DNA of 64,000 nucleotides, taken from contig CAXXPQ010000002.1 in assembly GCA_963668655.2 (NCBI GenBank), forward strand, positions 62,001 through 126,000, in the 5' to 3' direction. The notes beneath the pieces were generated by a model that was not told the origin of the DNA, did not search any database, and saw only the letters and a program-made list of their open reading frames with translations. Positions 37,096-45,885 of the stretch are shown piece by piece. Position numbers and translations under genes: made by a program. The first letter of the stretch is position 1. Each line of letters begins with the position of its first letter. Source of the DNA: G963668655 sp963668655. Its GTDB lineage: Bacteria; Myxococcota_A; SURF-8.

Positions 37096-38343
37096 ATGAT
37101 TCACATTCGTTTTGAATTAATCAAACACGGCACAGGGGGTTCAACTGAGATCGTTGGCCAAGCCGAAATTCAAATAGAACAACCCGGCCTTGAGATTACT
37201 CCTGAGCTTCTGCGCACCCACATTCAGTCATTCGATCCCGCAGGGGACTACGGTTTTAACGCATACCTCGCGTGCAACAATGTCTTGATCACTGTTCGCG
37301 GGTTCACTTACTTCACCTTGGCCGCGTTTGCGAATACCCGGCCCCAACTCGCTACGCTCAAAGTCATTGGGGCCTCGCGCTTCTTCAGACTCAACAACCT
37401 GGATATCTCGCGCTTGGACAGTGAACAATCAAATGCGTTGGTCGCCGACTGCAATATCAAAGAATTTAACGTTGGCATAGAGACCATGTACAAGAAAGCG
37501 ATGGCGAAAACCAAAGCAGCCGGTGCTGATTCAAGGCAAACCACCGATGATGAGGTAGATACAGACCTTCGCGGCACTATGGTTGATCGCGTTCGGATCT
37601 TCAGCCCTCAAAGAAAGGTCAACATCCAGAGGTGCCGTGCTGGTACAGTGGAATTCGAACGGGATTGTCACAAGATCGCCGACTTTCATGTTTGGGAGGA
37701 GAGCGACATCAGCTACCTCGTCTTAGCTGGAAGTTTCGACTTGATGAAGATTGATAACTCCCGCATAACGACAACCTCGTTCCGAAAGAATGTTTGCGTC
37801 CATAACCTAGAGGTAAATGCAAGCGTTTTTGTGGAGGCGCACGGTTGTCAAGCTGCAACCTTCGCAATCCATTCTCTTGATAGCTGGCAACTTGTCATGA
37901 AGGCTTCCCAAGTTGGCTGTGATGTCGAGGCATACGCGGATGCGGGATACCATTATGCTCGACTCCGTGGTCGTCGCCACCGAGCGATCTTGGCAAAGGT
38001 GACTGACCGTCTTCTTGACTGTTCCTGCGGCTATGGCTTCAGACCAGCTAGAACTGCGGTGCTTGCCACAAGTGTCTGGCTAGTTTGGGCAATAGGCTAC
38101 TGGGCGATCTCTTTAACAACCGGTCTTGGCATTGTAAATTCATCTGGCCCCGGCGATGATTGGCTATTGGCTCTGGGGCGCTCGTTGTACTTCTCTGCCA
38201 TCACTTTGACCACGGTTGGCTTCGGCGATATCGCTCCACAGGGTTGGCCATCCATGTTAATGTCCGGTTTGGAAGGAGCGATAGGCATCGTCATCTTCGC
38301 GCTGCTCGTATTTTCGCTGACTAAAAAATATAGCTCTTACTGA
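37096..38343 (+). CDS. Potassium-channel-like protein with long soluble N-terminus
   Basis: A 415-residue protein. The C-terminus is a two-span ion-channel unit: a first span at about 318-340 (TAVLATSVWLVWAIGYWAISL), then a pore loop with the selectivity filter TVGFGD at 373-378 and a second span to the end. Residues 1-300 are soluble and beta-rich with pentapeptide-like repetition (FFRLNNLDISRLDSEQSNALV). No nucleotide-binding or RCK domain is seen. Could be a stress or phage-responsive channel; this is inference. Confidence 0.65.
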   Translation: MIHIRFELIKHGTGGSTEIVGQAEIQIEQPGLEITPELLRTHIQSFDPAGDYGFNAYLACNNVLITVRGFTYFTLAAFANTRPQLATLKVIGASRFFRLNNLDISRLDSEQSNALVADCNIKEFNVGIETMYKKAMAKTKAAGADSRQTTDDEVDTDLRGTMVDRVRIFSPQRKVNIQRCRAGTVEFERDCHKIADFHVWEESDISYLVLAGSFDLMKIDNSRITTTSFRKNVCVHNLEVNASVFVEAHGCQAATFAIHSLDSWQLVMKASQVGCDVEAYADAGYHYARLRGRRHRAILAKVTDRLLDCSCGYGFRPARTAVLATSVWLVWAIGYWAISLTTGLGIVNSSGPGDDWLLALGRSLYFSAITLTTVGFGDIAPQGWPSMLMSGLEGAIGIVIFALLVFSLTKKYSSY

Positions 38344-38675
38344 AAGGCAATCTGGACCGCTTCTACTTGTAAAACTGTCTACCCTGCTTGCCCTAAACTG
38401 ACTGTCTTCGTCAGTTTAACCTGCCAGAAACTCGCCTCGTTCACCACTGGGTTGCTTCCATGAAACCGTCCGCTTTGCTTGCCCATCCTCTCTTTACCCG
38501 TAAACCAAGCCGGGGCGTTCAAGAGAGAGGGAGAGAGTTCGCGGCGCACATCCCCGCAACCGAAGAAAACTCTTGAGGTGTTTGGCCCGGTGAATCGCTC
38601 GGCGGAACGAAACGGAGAGTCGGCGGGGATGAGTGGATGCGTGGAACTGCGCGAAAGGACAGCCGAAAAGCAAAA

Positions 38676-38699
38676 CCCCGTGGAGGATCATCCACGGGG
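38676..38699 (-). terminator. Intrinsic terminator after the tRNA gene
   Basis: CCCCGTGGA (38676-38684) and TCCACGGGG (38691-38699) form a 9-bp stem with a 6-base loop; on the minus strand it is followed by TTTTGCTTTT. It lies 45 bases downstream of the tRNA. The rest of 38344-38743 shows no convincing gene. Confidence 0.75.
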
Positions 38700-38743
38700 C
38701 TTGCGTAAACCAGGAATCCGCTTGAGTTCGCGGAATTAAATTT

Positions 38744-38819
38744 TGGCTCCTCAGGACGGGCTCGAACCGCCGACCTAGTGGTTAACAGCCACCCGCTCTA
38801 CCGACTGAGCTACTGAGGA
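38744..38819 (-). tRNA. tRNA-Asn (anticodon GTT)
   Basis: A 76-base cloverleaf with encoded 3' CCA. The acceptor stem is TCCTCAG with CTGAGGA, the D arm contains AGCTCAGTCGGTAGAGC, the anticodon loop reads CTGTTAACC with GTT at the centre, and the T arm contains GGTTCGAGCCC. This is a canonical tRNA and a common integration target, but no duplicated tRNA end is visible in the window. Confidence 0.95.
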
Positions 38820-38915
38820 ATAGATACCTACTTCTAATTTTTAGAAAGAACGAATAAAACGACGAATCTTTTTATTCCGATTCAAGACCATTGTCAAGAA
38901 AATATGACGTTGCAA

Positions 38916-40125
38916 TGCACCCGGGGCTGACCCATCCCCAGCGATTTTGAAGAAAGGGAGCATTCACGGTAGTCTCTTTGGTGACCAAACCAAAATGGAG
39001 GCTGTCCATGAATGCTCCCCACGTCATTTTCCGCTGGATCGAAGAAAATGTAAAGCCTATGCGGCGTTCCCGACAAAAGACCCTGGCCGCCATCGTATCC
39101 GCCGCGTTGCGATTGAACGGCACGGGCGTTCTGGCCCTCGGACGCGGCTTGCCGGGACGTACGACGGCCAAACACGCCATCAAGCGCGTCTGGCGCTTTT
39201 TTTCGAATCCCAGGGTGGAATGCGAAAACGTCCAGCTTTCGCTGGCCCATCTGTTATCCCCATCAAACGCACCGGTGATCATCTTGCTGGACTGGACGGA
39301 GTATGGGCCGCATCAGACCCTTACGGCGTCATTGCCGCGCGACGGACGCTCCCTGGCCATCTGGTGGAAGACGATTGTTCGTCACAGTGGAGAAGGCTCG
39401 ATGCGTTCGGTGGAGCAGGATGCCCTGTGGGCGCTGCGTCGGATTTTCCGTTTCCGGAACGATCTGATTCTGGTTGCGGATCGCGGCTTCGGCAACACGC
39501 GCTGGATCGGGGACATCCAAAAGTGGGGGGATTCGTCCAACGCATTTCGGGCGCGCTGTACATCGAAAACGAGCGCTTTTGCCGGGCGCTCAACGATCTG
39601 CCCGTTTTTCGAAACAGCGGCAGCAGGGACTGGGGAGAAGTGCGTCTGACCCGCGAAAATCCCTTGACGGTGCGGCTGGTTACGACCTGGGACAAAAAGG
39701 CGAAAGAGCCTTGGTATCTGGTCACGAATCTGTCGAAACTTCCTCAGAAAATCACGCGATATTACAAGCGGCGGATGTGGATCGAAGAGGAGTTTCGCGA
39801 CCTGAAAAACCGAAAGTGGGGATTGGGGTTCGACGAATCGTATTTATCCGAACCCGAACGAGAGGATCGGCGCTGGTGCGTACTGGCCATCGCCCACCTG
39901 TTTTTGATGGCTTATGGTGCGGCGGCTGAAAAAGCCGATCTGGCGAAACATTTTCTTCCCAACACGCCACGCGAACGGGAAATCAGCCTGGCGAGGCTGG
40001 GGGCCTTCGTGATCGAAACGGCGCTACAGCCCATTTCAACCGCCATTCACGCCTTGAACGACATTCCTCCATAAGTCAAATGAGTTTTTCGTCAAACTGG
40101 GGATGGGTCAGAACCCGGGGGTGCA
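38916..40125 (+). mobile_element. IS4-family-like insertion sequence
   Basis: About 1.2 kb. Left end TGCACCCGGGG then CTGACCCATCCCCAG; the right end in reverse reads TGCACCCCCGGG then CTGACCCATCCCCAG. These near-perfect terminal repeats enclose one transposase reading frame. A target duplication was not found with confidence. It lies 97 bases from the tRNA and cuts off the gene remains to its right. Confidence 0.8.
39008..40074 (+). pseudogene. IS4-type transposase, split by a frameshift
   Basis: The first part (39008 to about 39520) encodes a DDE transposase start with VIILLDWTEYGP and VADRGFGNTRW. The rest continues in another frame from about 39520 to 40074, with the Glu-containing YKRRMWIEEEFRDLKNRKWG typical of IS4. 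The switch falls in a run of six G at about 39525-39530, so either a one-base deletion or a slippage site. GGAGG precedes the ATG at 39008. Confidence 0.8.
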
Positions 40126-40150
40126 TCACAAAATTCCGCGAAAAAGATCT

Positions 40151-40224
40151 TGTCGGTTTTGGAAATCCATAATATATTCAATGTATTATACAGAATATAT
40201 ATATGGATTGAATTGAACCCGACA
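40151..40224. repeat. AT-rich imperfect inverted repeat
   Basis: GTCGG (40152-40156) pairs with CCGAC near 40219-40224, and TCCATAATATATTC (40166-40179) with GAATATATATATGGA (40193-40207). It may be the end of an old mobile element or a strong RNA hairpin. It lies between the IS right end and remains of an immunity-like gene. Confidence 0.45.
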
Positions 40225-40337
40225 AAGACCGACTGAAAGAGAAAAAGCCTTGACCGACTATCAAAAAGCATTGAAGAAGATCGAAGAAACCAAAACCAAA
40301 GAATGCAATCGTCTCGAAAAACGATGGTCGGATGACC

Positions 40338-40484
40338 TGCATAAATGGCAGCAATCAGGTCAGCCGCCTTGTTCCCGGCTTTGTAGTTTCCTGATTCCGT
40401 CGCCGCTCCATGTGTGTGCGCAGCGTCTTTGTAGGGCGCCAGCAACTCTTCGAGGCTGGCCTTCTTCACGTGCCGCTTCATCAT
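40338..40484 (-). pseudogene. Truncated DUF2019-like immunity gene
   Basis: The first 50 residues (LLAPYKDAAHTHGAATESGNYKAGNKAADLIAAIYA) match the start of DUF2019-type proteins, which are often immunity partners in polymorphic toxin loci. After about 40338 the reading frame turns into unrelated sequence, so the gene is cut. It is near an RHS toxin tail and a second immunity-like gene, which supports a remnant of a toxin-immunity cassette. Confidence 0.5.
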
Positions 40485-40529
40485 GGTGCATCCCCGAACC
40501 GTCGCAGGGTGTCTAGGCCGATTCAGGCA

Positions 40530-40901
40530 TCAACCATCTATAGAATCCACGAGTTGCTGCGTCGAGTATTGATCTCTCCAACCTTCCGGACCAATATACC
40601 AACCAGCTAGTTCGCCCGCTCCGTCCTCCAAGAGGTCTATTTCCTTCCCGGAAGGATCAACCAATTTGATATGGAGCGCACCATCGTCGATAGCTTTAAG
40701 GAGAAAATAGATAGCTGCATCTACACTATCGGGGATGAGCACCTCCGACTTTGAGTCTTTCGCAACTCCGGCGGCACGCCACCTCCTTGCAGTCAAAGAA
40801 TGGGCTTCAGGACGCAGGTTGATGTCGAGACTGCTGATTGCAGCATCACGAACCTGTTCCACAAGGAGTTTGGCAAATTTTTCTACATCAGAATTCGACA
40901 T
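40530..40901 (-). CDS. Probable immunity protein of the RHS toxin
   Basis: A 123-residue acidic protein without membrane segment or known motif. Its ATG (40901) lies three bases after the position where the toxin domain would stop in its original frame (40905), the usual toxin-immunity spacing. Function by position only. Confidence 0.5.
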   Translation of the reverse strand: MSNSDVEKFAKLLVEQVRDAAISSLDINLRPEAHSLTARRWRAAGVAKDSKSEVLIPDSVDAAIYFLLKAIDDGALHIKLVDPSGKEIDLLEDGAGELAGWYIGPEGWRDQYSTQQLVDSIDG

Positions 40902-40904
40902 GTC

Positions 40905-41838
40905 TCATCTTCCTCCCCACGGAATGCGTGTAGGACCTTTCACACCTGCGTTTTGAAGCGCCTTTATGGCCTGCTGGACAGTTGTAGAAGCCATCTCCTG
41001 CGTCTGCACCCCTTACGAGGGCATTTGTCTCAATCCGAGCAACATCATCCCACGCGAGGGCACCCCCAGACTTCGCAAATTCCCGATATCCAACCATTTG
41101 GCCAGCAGTGACATCTGGGTGGTAAATGTTAAGTCGCTTCAGCTCCGCATTCGGGATAGCGAGAGCTTCTTTCAAATCGTAATTAGGTGCCCCCTCGAAC
41201 GCAACCTTTGCAGGAACATGGTGCCCGCCACCGGGTCCACCGTATGGACGAAGCTCGGCACTCCTTACGACAGCCTCTACCGCTTCGTCCGCCTTTCCCT
41301 TAAACAGCCCCTTGACCCATCCACCAGCACGTTGCAAGAACCGTTTTCCGGTACGGTAGATAACACCACCTGCACCCGCCGTGACCGCCGTAAGTCCGAT
41401 GGACACCCCAACATCCACGGTGCTGTCAGGCATGTAGACATCCGTTATCACATAACCGATGCCTTCCTTAACACGACAAAGAGTGTCATCGCCACAGGCA
41501 GCGCCCCTTGCCACTTGGCTCTCCAGCATGGCCTCTTTGGCGTTCCCAATGCTTTCGCTAAGCTCTCCGGTGTCCACACTGGCAACATCTACGTCGTCAA
41601 GTCCCGTGGGGTCTATTCTATTTACCGGGTTCCCCCGGCTATACACGAGCATCAGCTTGGGTCTGCCGGGATTTTCCTTTGGAATATCCGACTCTTGTAC
41701 GTCTTCCTCAATGGGCAATTGATAGGCCAAAGCCTGCATCATCGCCACCTGATGCGCGATGCGCGCATCACCCATGCGAAGTGCATCACATCGCCATGTC
41801 GCCGACATCTCGCGAATACGCATTTGTTCGCGCGACAT
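40905..41838 (-). pseudogene. RHS-type toxin C-terminal fragment, frameshifted
   Basis: The fragment contains the end-of-core mark VYSRGNPVNRIDPTGL of RHS proteins, then a linker with a membrane-like VGVSIGLTAVTAGAGGVIY, then a toxin domain with GPGGGHHVPAKVAFEGAPNYD and ALAIPNAEL, an HNH/GHH-like nuclease pattern. The frame ends oddly near 41000; a different frame then continues with STTVQQAIKALQNAGV and stops at 40905, the expected end of such toxins. So one base was lost or gained at about 40994-41010. The RHS core is absent; the 5' part is foreign sequence. Confidence 0.65.
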
Positions 41839-41917
41839 GCTGGTTTCGGCTGATTTTTCACCGCACCAAGCACAGAATCGTCTCCAATCCTTCCTTTCAA
41901 AAAGCCCATTTCTTAGA

Positions 41918-42818
41918 GCCTATCCCAGTAGTGAAAAATATGCTTTACTCCCATCAGTATAATATATTCATAGGAGTGTATGATGGGCTTGGCAACGAAA
42001 GACGACGGATGGCGGATACCGGACAAGTTATGGGAGAAGATGGAGCCCTTGTTGCCTGAGCGGCCGATACACCGCAACGGAGGGCACAATCCGCGCGTTC
42101 CCGACCGCAACGCGATGAACGCCATTTTGTTCGTACTGCGCACCGGATGTCAGTGGAACGCGCTCAACGCCACGGGCATATGTTCATCCTCATCGGCGCA
42201 CCGGCGTTTTCTGGAATGGACCGAGGCCGGGGTGTTCGAGGAATTCTGGCGGCGTGGGTTGCTGGCGTACGACAAGCTCGAAGGCATCGACTGGTCGTGG
42301 CTGTCGATGGACGGAGCCATGACGAAGGCTCCTTTGGGCGGGAAAAAAAACCGGTCCCAATCCTACCGACCGCGGCAAAGGCGGCGTCAAGCGCAGCCTG
42401 CTGGTGGAGGCGAAGGGAATTCCCCTGGCCGTCGCGGTTGACGGGGCGAACCGGCATGACATGAAGCTGGTGAAAGAGACGCTGGAAAAGATCGAAACGA
42501 AGCGTCCGAAGCCGACTCGTAAGAGGCCACAGGGACTTTGCATGGACAAAGGGTATGACTACGATTCGATTCGAGACCTTGTGGAGGAATTCAAGTTCAC
42601 GGCGCACATTCGTTCGCGGGGCGAGGAAGCGAAAGCCATCAAGCACGAAGCCGGTTTCAAGGCGCGGCGCTGGGTGGTGGAACGCACGCACAGTTGGCTG
42701 AATCGCTTTCGCCGCATTCTCGTGCGTTGGGAGAAGCGGATCGACACCTACATCGCCATGCTGCACTTCGCCCTTGGCATCATCACGTGGAGAGCGACAG
42801 GGCTACTGGGATAGATTC
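41918..42818 (+). mobile_element. IS5-family (IS427-group-like) insertion sequence
   Basis: About 900 bp. The 16-base ends are GAGCCTATCCCAGTAG (41918-41933) and, in reverse, GAATCTATCCCAGTAG (42803-42818). The 3-base TTA is present on both sides (41915-41917 and 42819-42821) and is the likely target duplication. Confidence 0.85.
41980..42814 (+). CDS. IS5-type transposase made by +1 frameshift
   Basis: The first frame (41980-42441) gives the N-terminal domain (DDGWRIPDKLWEKMEPLLPERP, then WSWLSMDGAMTKAPLGGKK, including the first Asp). The second frame (to 42814) gives the rest: VAVDGANRHDMKLVKETLE and RRWVVERTHSWLNRFRRILVRWEKR with the catalytic Glu. The overlap lies at an eight-A run, 42343-42350, a common programmed frameshift signal in IS427-group elements. 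Probably functional. Confidence 0.8.
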
Positions 42819-42871
42819 TTAATAGGTTTTCTATACCACATTCGTTCGACCCAGGCGAGGAATTCCCATAG

Positions 42872-42895
42872 AAATGGATCAGGCCTGATCCATTT
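42872..42895. repeat. 24-base perfect palindrome
   Basis: Two 12-bp arms meet without spacer: AAATGGATCAGG and its reverse complement. It lies between the IS5 element and the first cassette repeat. Without a loop or T-run it is likelier a protein-binding or recombination site than a terminator. Confidence 0.6.
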
Positions 42896-42951
42896 AACGG
42901 AATCTCATCGTTCGTAGGATATGCACCTTGCTTTTTCCTATCGATCGAGAA

Positions 42952-43004
42952 CCGAACGCCCCGACGATCCTAACCGTGCGGCCCGTCTCGTTTGGCGATC
43001 AATT
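42952..43004. repeat. 53-bp cassette tail repeat, copy 1 (also 44638-44690)
   Basis: A 53-base direct repeat with one mismatch to the copy at 44638-44690. Read on the minus strand it begins with the last sense codon and stop (AAT TGA) of the ATPase gene; the second copy begins with the same codons of the Fic gene. The repeat is therefore fixed to the 3' end of each gene. Confidence 0.8.
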
Positions 43005-44432
43005 CTTCGCTGATCGAGGGAACTCGACGCCGCCCAGCAAATACAGCAGAAGATAGGCGGGGATTTTGAGAATTCGAGTTTCCGCTTCGGTCAGAACGTC
43101 GAACTCCTCGGCGCGCCGCACCACCAGAACTCCCAGGTTCGCACCCGACACCTTCATGTATTCCTTCAGGTTCTTCAGGTCGGCGGCGCGGGTCTCCGTC
43201 TTGTATTTCACCTCGATGGGCAGGGTCTTCCCGTCCGGCAGGAGCTGAACCAGGTCCACCTCCCGACCGTTACGGTCGCGCCAGTACCCGAACTGCGTGA
43301 AGCTGTTCTTCGAGGCCGAGACCAAATGGTTGTGGACGGCGGTCTCCACCAGGAGCCCGAGTTCGACGGCGTCCGTCAACAGGCTGCGGCCCTTCATCAG
43401 CACCGCATTGCGGATCGAGGCGTCCGCGATGTACACCTTGCTCCGGTTCTTCAACGCCGACTTTCCCGTCGTCTTGACGCCGGGCAACAGGTAGATCAAT
43501 CCGGAAGATATGAGGTAGTCGATATAATCCGAAAGCGTGCGGACGTTGATCCCCAATTCCTTGGCCAGCCCCTTCTGGTCCATCAGACCGCCGCTGTTCA
43601 CGCAGAAGTAGGCGAAAAGCTTCTCGACTTCAGGCAGGCGACGGACGCCGAACAGAGCGCTCATGTCGTGCTTGAGGACGCGATTCACCACGTCGTCGCG
43701 GATGGCGAGCTGGATTTCGGGCAGATCGGTTTCACCACCGGGCCTTGGGAATCCGCCCATCAAGAGATAGTCGTGAAAGTGCTCCTGGACGGAGAGCGTG
43801 TCGAGCATGAGCCGATTGCGTTCCCGCTTGTCCATCTCGGCCAGCGCTTCCATCCCGGCGTCGGCGGCGAATTCCGGCGTCGGCTTGTCGCCCAGCAGCA
43901 GATATTCGTAGAAAGAGAGAGTGGGCGCGCGCAGAAGGCGCAGGCGACCGGCGGCGGATTCTTCGTAGCCGCTGGCGATCTCGATGGCCGCCGAACCCGT
44001 GGCCGTAATCCGGTATTCGGGGGAGAAATCCACCGTCATCTTGAGCCAGGTGGGCCAGTCGTCGAGGAACTGGATCTCGTCCAGCAACAAGGCCGCCGGA
44101 CCGCCTCCCGGGTGGATGTTCTGGCGATAAATCTCCAAAAGACGGTCGAAACGCTCTTGTTTCAGGATGGTGTGGTCGAGGGAAAGGTACAAAATTTCCT
44201 GCGGATCCCTGCCCTGCTTGAGCATTTCTTCGGCAAGCTGGTGCAGGATCACCGTCTTTCCGACCCGCCGTGGACCCGACAGCACGCAGGCGCGCTTCAG
44301 ATCCGTCTTGAAAAAGATCCGCTCCACCTGGCCATACGCGGCCCGCTTTCTTGGGAACGAGGTGAAGCTCGGGTTTCTCCACCAAGGGTTCATCCCCTGG
44401 ATGACTTGCAAAAGCTCGCTCTCATCAATCAT
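42999..44432 (-). CDS. AAA ATPase with DUF4143 C-terminus
   Basis: A 477-residue ATPase. Walker A is SGPRRVGKT (about 52-60), Walker B ALLLDEIQFLDDW (about 113-125), with a sensor ATGSAAIEIASG. The C-terminal part with VDYIDYLISSGLIYLLPG and REVDLVQLLPDGKTLPIEVKYKTE is the DUF4143 region, with a PD-(D/E)XK-like EVDL...EVK core. Family members occur widely in accessory genomes; their role is unclear. It is bounded by direct repeats on both sides. Confidence 0.85.
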   Translation of the reverse strand: MIDESELLQVIQGMNPWWRNPSFTSFPRKRAAYGQVERIFFKTDLKRACVLSGPRRVGKTVILHQLAEEMLKQGRDPQEILYLSLDHTILKQERFDRLLEIYRQNIHPGGGPAALLLDEIQFLDDWPTWLKMTVDFSPEYRITATGSAAIEIASGYEESAAGRLRLLRAPTLSFYEYLLLGDKPTPEFAADAGMEALAEMDKRERNRLMLDTLSVQEHFHDYLLMGGFPRPGGETDLPEIQLAIRDDVVNRVLKHDMSALFGVRRLPEVEKLFAYFCVNSGGLMDQKGLAKELGINVRTLSDYIDYLISSGLIYLLPGVKTTGKSALKNRSKVYIADASIRNAVLMKGRSLLTDAVELGLLVETAVHNHLVSASKNSFTQFGYWRDRNGREVDLVQLLPDGKTLPIEVKYKTETRAADLKNLKEYMKVSGANLGVLVVRRAEEFDVLTEAETRILKIPAYLLLYLLGGVEFPRSAKN

Positions 44433-44534
44433 TGGGCATTAACCTCCAATGCAATAACAACTCTCGCTTAATTGCAGTGTACTGCAATAATTATCGGTAA
44501 TCAAGACATAACCGAAGCTTGGCCGAATTTTCTC

Positions 44535-44615
44535 CGGTAGCCACTTCTTTCCGCTAAGGCTATCGCACCTCATCCTCGATCGGATTCCAGGCCTTGCCGT
44601 CCAGCACCTTGATCG
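44535..44615. repeat. 81-bp repeat of the integrase 3' end, copy 1 (also 45805-45885)
   Basis: Matches 45805-45885 with four mismatches. It encodes the last residues of the integrase (IKVLDGKAWNPIEDE-V/T-R, stop) plus 25 bases downstream. Here it is not attached to an integrase gene but follows the Fic gene tail, next to a short second piece (about 44616-44637) like an internal part of the integrase. Confidence 0.8.
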
Positions 44616-44637
44616 ATTTGCTTTTACAGAAGCTGAG

Positions 44638-44690
44638 CCGAACGCCCCGACGATCCGAACCGTGCGGCCCGTCTCGTTTGGCGATCAATT
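44638..44690. repeat. 53-bp cassette tail repeat, copy 2
   Basis: Second copy of the 53-base repeat at 42952-43004 (one mismatch). It starts exactly at the AAT TGA end of the Fic gene on the minus strand. Confidence 0.8.
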
Positions 44691-45749
44691 CCGTCTCTTC
44701 GAGCTTCCGCTCGTTTTCTCCCATCGGGCTCCCCGACCTTTGCCGTCTAGGCGCACGCGGCCCTCCTCCTTCATTTGAGAAAGCACTTTCTTGATCAGTT
44801 GGCGGCTTGCGCTGGGCAACTGCGCCGCCAGGTCGGCGAGGGTGAACGGCTCCACCTGAGCCAGTACGATCTGACGCACCAGATCGCTCTTGGCCGGGCG
44901 ACCGCTCGCCGACTCCACCTGCCGTTCGAACTCCTGGTAAGCATGGCGCAGGACACCCAGGAAATAATTCCACCAAGGCAGGATCGCGTTTTCACCTTCA
45001 TGCCACCCCTTCGAGCATTCGCCGAGCACGCGATAATACTCTCCCTTGTCCTCCTCAACGAGACGCTCGAGGCTGACGTAGCGACTCACGTCGAATCCGT
45101 GCTCTTTCAGCAGCAGCGTGGTCGCCAGACGGGAGACGCGCCCGTTGCCGTCTCGGAACGGATGGATGCACAACAGATCGAACACAAAGGTGGCGATGAG
45201 CAGCAAAGGTGGAAATCGCTCTTCTTCGACCGCGTCGTGATAGTTGCCGCACAATCGTTCCACGGTTCGGGGTGTCTCCTTGGCGCTCGTCGGAACGAAG
45301 CGAATGCTCCGCTCACCGTTCGGCAGGATCTCGATGATCTCATTGTTCTTCGCTTTCCAGTTTCCCGCATCGCCGGAAAAGCCTCCTTGCGCCATGGCGT
45401 GCAATTTCCGGATCACATCGGGACTTATGGTTGTCGGCCGCTTGCGTGAGAAAATCCAATCCAGCGCCTTCCGGTATCCGGACAGCTCTTCTTCAGAACG
45501 GTCGCGCGGCCTGGCCTTGCCCAGCACCACCGGGCGCAGCCGCTCGACTGGAATGGTGACGCCCTCGATACGGTTTGACGACTCCACGCTTTGGATGATG
45601 GCCTGCTCTCGCAGCACGTCAAGAACTTCCGGCTTCTGCCGCGTCCACAACTCCTGCTTACCGCGCGCCTCCATGCAGACACCCAGCATCCACCCCGTCG
45701 TGATGGGAATCGAAATGTCGGACAGCTTGTTTTTGGTCAATGTCAACAT
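44685..45749 (-). CDS. Fic-domain protein (AMP-transferase-type)
   Basis: A 354-residue Fic protein. The active-site motif HPFRDGNGR is at about 196-204, with His196 as catalytic residue. SSNRIEG at about 57-63 is the self-inhibitory (S/T)xxxE(G/N) motif in the N-terminal helix. A winged-helix C-terminus (about 290-345) follows, as in many stand-alone Fic proteins. The ATG at 45749 has AAAGGAGGT upstream. It transfers AMP or another nucleotide part to a protein; target unknown. Lies between direct repeats. Confidence 0.9.
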   Translation of the reverse strand: MLTLTKNKLSDISIPITTGWMLGVCMEARGKQELWTRQKPEVLDVLREQAIIQSVESSNRIEGVTIPVERLRPVVLGKARPRDRSEEELSGYRKALDWIFSRKRPTTISPDVIRKLHAMAQGGFSGDAGNWKAKNNEIIEILPNGERSIRFVPTSAKETPRTVERLCGNYHDAVEEERFPPLLLIATFVFDLLCIHPFRDGNGRVSRLATTLLLKEHGFDVSRYVSLERLVEEDKGEYYRVLGECSKGWHEGENAILPWWNYFLGVLRHAYQEFERQVESASGRPAKSDLVRQIVLAQVEPFTLADLAAQLPSASRQLIKKVLSQMKEEGRVRLDGKGRGARWEKTSGSSKRRN

Positions 45750-45804
45750 GTGCTCTGTCCACCTCCTTTCTCTTCGGTAGCCCAATAATAGCCTATTTTG
45801 GATT

Positions 45805-45885
45805 CGGTAGCCAATTCTTTCCGCTAAGGCTATCGCGTCTCATCCTCGATCGGGTTCCAGGCCTTGCCGTCCAGCACCTTGATCG
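45805..45885. repeat. 81-bp repeat at the integrase 3' end, copy 2
   Basis: The original copy, covering the last codons and stop of the integrase and 25 bases downstream. With 44535-44615 it brackets the Fic gene like an attL/attR pair. Confidence 0.8.

Noticed and set aside
38479..38739. Plus-strand 86-codon frame before the tRNA
   Set aside because: Runs through the tRNA terminator hairpin and has a charged, low-complexity product with no recognisable feature.
40250..40516. Plus-strand 88-codon frame starting MTDYQKALKKIEETK
   Set aside because: The first 35 residues look coding, but the rest is antisense to the immunity-like remnant. At most it is the start of another broken gene, so it was not listed.
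44560..44976. Minus-strand frame ending in integrase-like residues
   Set aside because: It is the repeat copy of the integrase end read together with antisense of the Fic gene; described as a repeat instead.
42952..45885. Integron with attC sites
   Set aside because: The tail repeats lack the GTTRRRY/RYYYAAC core and folded-hairpin structure of attC, and the integrase lacks an obvious integron-specific insertion.
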